From Sphingobacterium thalpophilum (GTDB lineage: Bacteria; Bacteroidota; Bacteroidia; Flavobacteriales; Flavobacteriaceae): a stretch of DNA of 12,585 nt. The translations under genes and the position numbers were made by a program. The stretch's first letter is position 1, and each line of letters opens with the position of its first letter. This document shows, one piece after another, positions 7,699 through 12,585 of this stretch. The DNA lies in contig CALPOS020000047.1 in the NCBI GenBank assembly GCA_943325255.2, positions 1 to 12,585 on the forward strand, given 5' to 3'. Below the pieces are notes generated by a model that was not told the DNA's origin, made no database searches, and saw only the letters and a list, made by a program, of their open reading frames with translations.

Positions 7699-8043
7699 TT
7701 AAACTGCAGGTGGTCCACGAAGTGCAATAATGCTTCCTTCAAATTGAAGCAAAAGGTCTTTGGTATAAAAAGAAAAATAAGAAGTAAAATTGTTTTTATT
7801 TATTGTTTGAAAGCAATAAAATTCGGAAGGTACATAACCCGAAAACGTAAATTCACAAACAAAACAATGATCAAAAGGATGGTGTTGGTGCGAAATTTCA
7901 GTTTGTCCGCTGTACTTATGATGACATTCTTTTTCGATCAAAAGCTGATGAAGATGACCAAATGAGTGTATTGACTGTCCGAGCATTGTAAATAACAATA
8001 CTGACATTAGACTCAAATTGATAAAAATGTACTTTTTCTTCAT
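7699..8043 (-). CDS. small His/Cys-rich exported protein preceding the receptor
   Basis: A 114-residue protein, MKKKYIFINLSLMSVLL onward. It has one hydrophobic N-terminal segment (about 5-22) acting as signal peptide or anchor, so the rest should lie in the periplasm. The middle is metal-ligand rich: nine histidines between 26 and 59, including GHLH (29-32), ECHH (39-42) and SHQHHPFDHC (51-60), plus a C60-x-x-C63 pair and C40 and C77. The C-terminus ends RGPPAV. Short exported proteins with a His stretch, a CxxC pair and an RGPP-like tail occur in front of metal-related TonB receptors and resemble the DUF2946 type; membership is inference. Likely roles are a periplasmic metal chaperone or sensor. 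I chose ATG at 8043 over a TTG three codons upstream. It is the first gene of the unit with the receptor and lipoprotein. Confidence 0.82.
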   Translation of the reverse strand: MKKKYIFINLSLMSVLLFTMLGQSIHSFGHLHQLLIEKECHHKYSGQTEISHQHHPFDHCFVCEFTFSGYVPSEFYCFQTINKNNFTSYFSFYTKDLLLQFEGSIIALRGPPAV

Positions 8044-8049
8044 CAAGAA

Positions 8050-8057
8050 CAAATGTA
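8050..8057 (-). promoter_or_regulatory. candidate -7 promoter box of the metal-uptake-like operon
   Basis: The minus strand reads TACATTTG, an exact TAnnTTTG match, only 6 nt upstream of the ATG at 8043. With the usual 7-nt spacing to +1, transcription would begin at or next to the start codon, giving a leaderless mRNA. No -33 box is clear. Readthrough from asd would have to pass the terminator at 8067-8120. Confidence 0.42.
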
Positions 8058-8066
8058 GCTAAGTCC

Positions 8067-8120
8067 AAAAAGAAATCCGCTTGATTTAACAAAAATTAAG
8101 ATTTGTCATTTCAAGCGGAT
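8067..8120 (-). terminator. terminator of asd (nested hairpin)
   Basis: A perfect 10-bp outer stem (8075-8084 with 8111-8120, half of it G/C) closes about 20 nt after the asd stop. The 26-nt interior holds a second 5-bp stem (8089-8093 with 8102-8106). On the minus strand the outer stem is followed by a TTTCTTTTT tract. The nested shape is longer than usual but the T tract supports termination. It lies immediately before the promoter of the His/Cys-rich gene. Confidence 0.78.
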
Positions 8121-8140
8121 CGTTTTATTTTTAGAATAAT

Positions 8141-9130
8141 TTATACCAAATGATTTGCTACCAAGTATTCTGCAATTTGAATCGTATTGGTTGCAGCACC
8201 TTTTCTTAAATTATCTGCTACAATCCACATGTTTAAAGTATTTGGTTGACTTTCATCACGTCGAATTCTTCCTACGAAAACGTCATCTTTACCTTGCGCA
8301 TACATCGGCATCGGGTAAGTATACGTATCGGTGTTGTCTTGCACTACGACGCCGGAAGTATGGTGTAAAATATTGCGAACTTCATTCACATCAAAATCAT
8401 TAGAGAACTCGATATTCACCGCTTCGCTATGACCACCAACAAGAGGAACTCGCACAGCAGTTGCAGTTACAGCGATGGATGCATCGCCGATGATTTTTTG
8501 GGTTTCACGAACCAATTTCATTTCCTCTTTTGTATAACCGTTTTCTTCAAAAACATCGCATTGTGGAATCGCATTTCGGTGGATTGGATATTTATAAGCC
8601 ATTTCGCCTTGAATCCCAGCGTATTCATTTTCCAATTGCTTCACAGCTTTTACACCCGTACCAGTAATAGATTGGTAAGTCGAAACAATGACACGTTTGA
8701 TATTGTACTTCTTGTGCAAAGGTGCTAAAACCAAAACCATTTGAATTGTAGAGCAATTTGGGTTGGCGATGATTTTATCCTCTTTAGTCAACAAAGAAGC
8801 GTTGATTTCAGGAACTACTAATTTTTTCGTAGGATCCATTCTCCAAGCAGAGGAATTGTCAATTACCGTTGTTCCTGCTGCAGCAAATTTTGGAGCCCAG
8901 TCTAGAGAGGTTTGACCACCTGCGGAAAATAAAGCAATGTCCGCTTTCATGTCTACAGCGGTTTGCATGCCTACCACTTTGTATTTTTTCCCGTTATATT
9001 CAATTTCTTTACCTATAGATTTTTCTGAGGCAACAGGGATTAATTCTGTAACCGGGAAATTTCTTTCCGCCAAAACCTTAAGCATCACTTCTCCAACCAT
9101 TCCGGTTGCGCCAACAACAGCAACTTTCAT
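8141..9130 (-). CDS. asd: aspartate-semialdehyde dehydrogenase
   Basis: A 329-residue cytoplasmic enzyme that reduces L-aspartyl-4-phosphate with NADPH to aspartate 4-semialdehyde, the branch point to lysine/diaminopimelate, threonine and methionine. The N-terminal Rossmann motif is VVGATGMVG (5-13). The catalytic cysteine is C126 in ANPNCSTIQ, and the acid/base histidine is H234 in VGGHSEAVNI. SITGTGVKAV (154-163) and the C-terminal NLRKGAATNT (307-316) are family signatures. Length and motifs are those of a complete enzyme. It is transcribed alone: a terminator follows the stop, mscL hairpins lie upstream, and it has its own candidate promoter at 9163-9170. It supplies the diaminopimelate branch used in the peptide that the neighbouring MurF completes. 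Confidence 0.97.
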   Translation of the reverse strand: MKVAVVGATGMVGEVMLKVLAERNFPVTELIPVASEKSIGKEIEYNGKKYKVVGMQTAVDMKADIALFSAGGQTSLDWAPKFAAAGTTVIDNSSAWRMDPTKKLVVPEINASLLTKEDKIIANPNCSTIQMVLVLAPLHKKYNIKRVIVSTYQSITGTGVKAVKQLENEYAGIQGEMAYKYPIHRNAIPQCDVFEENGYTKEEMKLVRETQKIIGDASIAVTATAVRVPLVGGHSEAVNIEFSNDFDVNEVRNILHHTSGVVVQDNTDTYTYPMPMYAQGKDDVFVGRIRRDESQPNTLNMWIVADNLRKGAATNTIQIAEYLVANHLV

Positions 9131-9162
9131 ATCTTATTAATTTAAGTTTAAATTTTGAAGCA

Positions 9163-9170
9163 CAAAAATA
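9163..9170 (-). promoter_or_regulatory. candidate -7 promoter box of asd
   Basis: The minus strand reads TATTTTTG, an exact TAnnTTTG match 32 nt before the asd ATG, predicting a leader of about 25 nt. It lies after the mscL terminator, where an asd promoter is expected. No clear -33 element was seen. Confidence 0.48.
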
Positions 9171-9201
9171 GATAGAAATTCATTTGAAATCATCTTTTTA
9201 T

Positions 9202-9234
9202 AAAAAGAAAAACCATCCGAATTAACGAATGGTT
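9202..9234 (-). terminator. rho-independent terminator of mscL
   Basis: On the minus strand AACCATTCG pairs with CGGATGGTT (9 bp with one G-U wobble; 9226-9234 with 9211-9219) around a 6-nt loop, followed by TTTCTTTTT. The wobble would be a C-A mismatch in the plus-strand RNA, so the element is oriented for the minus strand, as required for mscL. Confidence 0.85.
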
Positions 9235-9237
9235 ATG

Positions 9238-9256
9238 TCCCGAAATGAATTCGGGA
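9238..9256. repeat. second hairpin after mscL
   Basis: TCCCGAA and TTCGGGA form a perfect 7-bp inverted repeat with a 5-nt loop, 3 nt from the mscL terminator stem and about 27 nt after the mscL stop. It lacks its own T tract. It may protect the mRNA 3' end, aid termination, or be a copy of a dispersed hairpin repeat. Confidence 0.6.
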
Positions 9257-9283
9257 TAAATTAGAATAAGTAATGTAGCGGTA

Positions 9284-9685
9284 TTATTTTTTCAATAAAT
9301 CTCTAATTTGTGTAAGCAATTCCTCTTGAGTAGGTCCAGAAGGAGCAGCAGCAGGAGCGGGTTTTTTCATTTTTCCGTACGCTTTGATGATCATAAACAT
9401 CACAAAACCTACTACAAACAAGCTAACGATGGTGTTAATCCATGCTCCGTAACGAACTGCATTTTCTGGAGCAGTAATAGCACCAGCAGCGTCTTTAACT
9501 TCTGGTGACAAGACGTATTTCAATGATGAAAAGTCCATTCCGCCAGTTAACATTCCTACAATTGGCATCGCAATATCGGCTACAAAACCATTTACTACAG
9601 CGCCAACAGCGCCAGCCATAATTACAGCAATGGCAAATTCAATCACATTACCGGTCATAATAAAACTTTTGAATTCTTTTAACAT
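9284..9685 (-). CDS. mscL: large-conductance mechanosensitive channel
   Basis: A 133-residue inner-membrane protein forming a homopentameric pore that opens under membrane tension to release solutes during hypo-osmotic shock. The N-terminus MLKEFKSFIMTGNVIEFAIAV is close to the MscL consensus: an amphipathic N-helix, then TM1 at about 14-41 with the small-residue gate stretch AGAVGAVVNGFVADIAMP. A periplasmic loop (about 50-78) follows, then TM2 (about 79-103), the basic KMKK cluster, an Ala/Pro linker (109-118) and the cytoplasmic bundle helix EELLTQIRDLLKK. Length is normal. It follows murF-alr by 90 nt on the same strand with no strong terminator between, so both readthrough and an own promoter are possible; no TAnnTTTG was found in that gap. 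Confidence 0.96.
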   Translation of the reverse strand: MLKEFKSFIMTGNVIEFAIAVIMAGAVGAVVNGFVADIAMPIVGMLTGGMDFSSLKYVLSPEVKDAAGAITAPENAVRYGAWINTIVSLFVVGFVMFMIIKAYGKMKKPAPAAAPSGPTQEELLTQIRDLLKK

Positions 9686-9726
9686 AATTAATGGAGATTA
9701 GTTAATATTTGATTTGTTTACGCTGC

Positions 9727-9745
9727 TAATTTATATAATAAATTA
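9727..9745. repeat. AT-only inverted repeat upstream of mscL
   Basis: An 8-bp perfect inverted repeat (TAATTTAT and ATAAATTA) with a 3-nt spacer sits between the murF-alr stop and the mscL start. It has no G/C pairs and no following T run, so it is a poor terminator. It could be part of the mscL promoter or an operator. In such AT-rich sequence chance is plausible. Confidence 0.3.
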
Positions 9746-9775
9746 ACATTTAGGACATGATTCTAGCAAGTTTTG

Positions 9776-12220
9776 TTATTCTCTGTAAAAAACTCTTTTT
9801 ACTCTTTGCGAAATCCCTGTAAGAATTTCATAAGGAATGGTTTGTAGTTTCTCCGCCAAATAAATGACCGTTGGACTTTCGCCAAATATCACCACCGAAT
9901 CGCCTTCAATACAGGATATTTCAGAAACATCTACCATAAGCATGTCCATACAAATACTTCCAATAATTGGCGCTTTTTGATCATTAATGGTCACAAATCC
10001 GACGCCATTGCCCCAATGTCTCGAAATTCCATCGGCATATCCAATCGGAATTGTGGCGACTTTTGTCGTTTTAGTTGCTATAAATCGTCGGCCATAACCA
10101 ACGCTTTCCCCCACGTCAATAGTCCGTATTTGAGAAATAATAGACTTTAGTGTTCCGACATTTTCTAAATTAGGTTGCTCTTCAGGATCGTTTGAAATAC
10201 CGTATAATCCAATGCCAAGGCGCACCATGTCATATTGTGCTTTAGGGAAATTACTTATACCAGAAGTGTTTAAGATATGGCGAATCGGTTTTATTTTGAG
10301 TTCAGTAATAATCAACGAAGACATCTTTTCAAATAATGCAATTTGATATAGCGCAAATTCATGATGTTCTAAGTCATCGCTGGTCGCCATATGTGATAAG
10401 ATACTTTTCACAGCAACGTATTGATTTTCTTTCAAAGTAGCAATGAGATCACCCAGTTGCTCTTCTTCAAATCCCAAACGATGCATGCCCGTGTCTAATT
10501 TGATATGAATTGGATATTTCTTCAGTTTTTTTTGTTCGGCAATTTTTAAAAATGCTCTTAATCCTTTGATGCTATATATTTCTGGCTCCAATTGGTGTTG
10601 GATAATTGCAGAGAAGCTTGTCGTTTCGGGGTTCAGTACCATAATTGGCAAATGAATTCCATCGTTTTTTAATGAAATTCCCTCATCGGCAAAAGCAACG
10701 CCCAAATAATCTACTTTATGATGTTCTAGCAACTTGGCTATTTCAAATCCACCATTGCCATAACCAAAGGCTTTTACCATCACCATGAGTTTGGTCTTCG
10801 GCTTGAGCTTTGATTTGTAGAAACTCAAATTGTGACTCAATGCATTGAGGTTTATTTCAAGAACAGTTTCATGCGTTTTCTCTTCAAGTGCACTGACTAT
10901 TTTTTCAAAGTGAAACGTTCTCGCGCCTTTCACCAGAATGGTTTCGTTGTTGAAATTTAATCGGTCAATTTCAGCGATAAAAGTTTCTGTGTCTTGAAAA
11001 CAAATACAGTTCAAAAATTTATTCTTAAACTTTGAAATGGTTTCTCCAATTCCAATGACGCGATTGATCTTATTCGAAATGGTCATTTGAGAGACAATCG
11101 AATACAATTCGTCATTTGACAATCCACTTTGGAAAATATCTGACAAAATCAACGTTTTCTTTTTGTACTGTTTTTGACTTTCTAAGAAATCTAAAGCAAT
11201 CTTGAGAGATTGAAAATCGGAGCTATAACTATCGTCGATTATCGTTGTATTGTTGATGCCGTTTTTGACCTTTAGTCGCATTTCTACAGGATACAGCAGC
11301 TCAACCCTGCTTTCAATTACTTCGTGTTTATAGCCGAAATACAGCATCGTCATGATGCATTGAATCGCGTTTTCGATGGCCGCATCATCTTGAAATGGAA
11401 TTTTTATTTCGAAAACCGTCGGTGAATATCGAATTTTTAAAATTGTTTTATCTAAAATGAATTTCTTGGTGATAAAAACATCGGCATTTTCATCTTTAAA
11501 ACTCCACGAAAAAGTTTTTAAATTCGGATTTATAAAGGCGTCAATCGATTTGTTCTTATTGTATATTAAAACTTTAACTCGAGGGAAAAGCTTCAGTTTC
11601 TCCTTCATTTTCTGACCAATATTGTCAAACCCTTCGTCGTGAGCCGATCCGATGTTGGTCAAAATTCCAATCGTTGGCTTGAGAATTCGTTCCAGTTTTT
11701 CCATCTCATTAATGGTGGAAATTCCAGCTTCAAAAATGCCAAGATTGTGTTTTTCATTAATGGCAATCACCGAAAGCGGCACGCCAACTTGCGAATTATA
11801 ACTTTTGGGGCTTCTAATGATATTGAAGTCTGGACTCAATAAGAAATTCAACCATTCCTTGACAATTGTTTTGCCATTGCTTCCAGTAACACCAATGATA
11901 GGGAAGTCAAATAAACTGCGGTGATAAGCTGCAAATGCCTGAAGTGCATCGAGCGTGTTTTCGACGACGAGAAAATTGGCTTGATTTGACATTGCTTCTG
12001 GAACATGCGTTACGACAAAGTTTCGCACTCCTTTTTCAATCAATTCTGCGATATAAATGTGAGCGTCATGATTGGGTCCAGCGATAGCAAAAAATAGTGT
12101 TTGCGCTCCGTTTTGCAGAGAACGACTGTCGATTGCAATGTTTTCAACTAAAGTATTGGGGTGATTCCCAACCCATTGGGCATGAAGGATGGGGACGATA
12201 TTTTTAATCGATAAAATCAA
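9776..12220 (-). CDS. bifunctional MurF ligase / alanine racemase fusion
   Basis: An 814-residue cytoplasmic two-enzyme protein. Residues 1 to about 445 are MurF, which joins D-Ala-D-Ala to the UDP-MurNAc-tripeptide using ATP: P-loop VTGSNGKT (111-118), SYNSQVGVPLS (140-150), EAGISTINEME (164-174), TNIGSAHDEGF (188-198), DDSYSSDFQSL (329-339). Residues from about 451 on are the PLP-dependent alanine racemase that makes D-Ala: PLP lysine K483 in VKAFGYGNG, GMHRLGF at 578-584, GIGLYGI at 669-675, catalytic tyrosine Y709 in VGYGRRF, and SICMDMLMVD at 755-764. This fusion is known in Bacteroidota. All key residues of both halves look intact. No ATG lies near the N-terminus (the first internal Met is residue 77, past the start of the domain), so the TTG at 12220, 2 nt after the tdk stop, is the probable start and suggests translational coupling to tdk. 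Confidence 0.95.
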   Translation of the reverse strand: MILSIKNIVPILHAQWVGNHPNTLVENIAIDSRSLQNGAQTLFFAIAGPNHDAHIYIAELIEKGVRNFVVTHVPEAMSNQANFLVVENTLDALQAFAAYHRSLFDFPIIGVTGSNGKTIVKEWLNFLLSPDFNIIRSPKSYNSQVGVPLSVIAINEKHNLGIFEAGISTINEMEKLERILKPTIGILTNIGSAHDEGFDNIGQKMKEKLKLFPRVKVLIYNKNKSIDAFINPNLKTFSWSFKDENADVFITKKFILDKTILKIRYSPTVFEIKIPFQDDAAIENAIQCIMTMLYFGYKHEVIESRVELLYPVEMRLKVKNGINNTTIIDDSYSSDFQSLKIALDFLESQKQYKKKTLILSDIFQSGLSNDELYSIVSQMTISNKINRVIGIGETISKFKNKFLNCICFQDTETFIAEIDRLNFNNETILVKGARTFHFEKIVSALEEKTHETVLEINLNALSHNLSFYKSKLKPKTKLMVMVKAFGYGNGGFEIAKLLEHHKVDYLGVAFADEGISLKNDGIHLPIMVLNPETTSFSAIIQHQLEPEIYSIKGLRAFLKIAEQKKLKKYPIHIKLDTGMHRLGFEEEQLGDLIATLKENQYVAVKSILSHMATSDDLEHHEFALYQIALFEKMSSLIITELKIKPIRHILNTSGISNFPKAQYDMVRLGIGLYGISNDPEEQPNLENVGTLKSIISQIRTIDVGESVGYGRRFIATKTTKVATIPIGYADGISRHWGNGVGFVTINDQKAPIIGSICMDMLMVDVSEISCIEGDSVVIFGESPTVIYLAEKLQTIPYEILTGISQRVKRVFYRE

Positions 12221-12222
12221 AT

Positions 12223-12585
12223 TTACTCTTGATTTTTGGGTGTTTTTTCTGATTCAACCTCTTGCACTTTTCGCATCGCTTGATAATAGGCAGCGCGACT
12301 CAGTGGCTCGTATTCTTCGGTTTCCCCTAGAAAAACGAGATTGTCATTATTGGTTTTTCTAAAACTGTAATTGGCTAGATTTCCTGTTCGTGTGCAAACT
12401 GCATGAACTTTTGTCACGTATTCCGCTGTTGCCATTAATGCCGGCATGGGGCCAAATGGATTTCCTTTAAAATCCATATCCAAACCAGCAACAATAACAC
12501 GAATTCCGGAGTTCGCCAAGTCGTTGCAAATTTTCACAATCTCATCATCAAAGAACTGCGCTTCATCAATTCCCACAACGTCACA
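12223..12585 (-). CDS. tdk: thymidine kinase, C-terminal part (open at right edge)
   Basis: The last 120 residues of a type II (TK1-like) thymidine kinase, which phosphorylates thymidine to dTMP with ATP in the salvage pathway. The fragment begins CDVVGIDEAQFF, the Walker-B region, and continues with LDMDFKGNPFGPMPALM, the signature around the active site and lasso. The frame is open to the last base of the window, so the GTG inside VVG is not a start. In the zinc-ribbon region CTRTGNLA replaces the usual CxxCG, and YEPLSRAAYY replaces the usual segment bearing the other metal cysteines. The structural zinc site thus appears degenerate, which I believe is common to Bacteroidota Tdk. The tail is charged (EVESEKTPKNQE). 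It is followed within 2 nt by murF-alr. Confidence 0.95.
   Translation of the reverse strand, partial: CDVVGIDEAQFFDDEIVKICNDLANSGIRVIVAGLDMDFKGNPFGPMPALMATAEYVTKVHAVCTRTGNLANYSFRKTNNDNLVFLGETEEYEPLSRAAYYQAMRKVQEVESEKTPKNQE

Noticed and set aside
8044..8052. TTG start giving MFL before the His/Cys-rich protein
   Set aside because: ATG at 8043 followed by three lysines and a hydrophobic stretch is a better export start, and the TTG lies inside the promoter-like box.
8429..8728. Plus-strand open frames opposite asd
   Set aside because: asd has all catalytic motifs; the opposite frames are Cys/Phe/His-rich in a way typical of antisense translation.
12218..12225. TAAATTTG as a promoter box for murF-alr
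   Set aside because: It matches the -7 consensus, but transcription would start inside the coding region after the only plausible start codon; it is the tdk stop plus the TTG start.
1..12585. tRNA, rRNA, CRISPR array, insertion sequence or prophage genes
   Set aside because: The intergenic gaps are all short and contain no cloverleaf, spaced direct repeats, transposase or integrase signature on either strand that I could see.

Overview
The window comes from an AT-rich bacterium of the Bacteroidota, most likely Flavobacterium or a close relative. The support is: a secreted metzincin protease of the type-IX-secretion kind, a TonB-dependent receptor with an N-terminal carboxypeptidase-regulatory-like domain, a MurF-alanine racemase fusion, a thymidine kinase of the Bacteroidota type, absence of clear Shine-Dalgarno sites, and several upstream TAnnTTTG promoter elements (the Bacteroidota sigma-A -7 box).

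Layout: (1) 1-2065, minus strand: the N-terminal 688 residues of a large secreted reprolysin-like zinc protease, running off the left edge. (2) 2290-4088, plus strand: a tight two-gene unit, a DAO-family FAD oxidoreductase followed 5 nt later by mtgA, closed by a perfect 16-bp hairpin that can also stop the converging DoxX-like gene. (3) 4129-4503, minus: a small DoxX-like membrane protein. (4) 4657-8043, minus: a three-gene unit made of a His/Cys-rich exported peptide, a ZnuD-like TonB-dependent receptor and an acidic lipoprotein, bounded by a terminator at each end. This is the most interesting part and looks like an outer-membrane transition-metal (zinc or copper) acquisition system with two uncharacterised partners. 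(5) 8141-9130, minus: asd, followed by its terminator. (6) 9284-9685, minus: mscL, followed by two hairpins. (7) 9776-12220, minus: the murF-alr fusion, probably translated from a TTG two bases after the stop of (8) 12223-12585: the C-terminal part of tdk, running off the right edge.

Functional themes: cell-wall synthesis recurs. Asd supplies aspartate semialdehyde for lysine/diaminopimelate, MurF-Alr makes and attaches D-alanine-containing ends, and MtgA polymerises glycan strands. Most of the rest is envelope function (MscL, TonB receptor, lipoprotein, DoxX, secreted protease). No tRNA, rRNA, CRISPR, insertion sequence or phage gene was found. Most of the window is ordinary core genome; the metal-uptake-like trio is the main candidate for under-described biology. 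All intergenic gaps are shorter than 300 bp.
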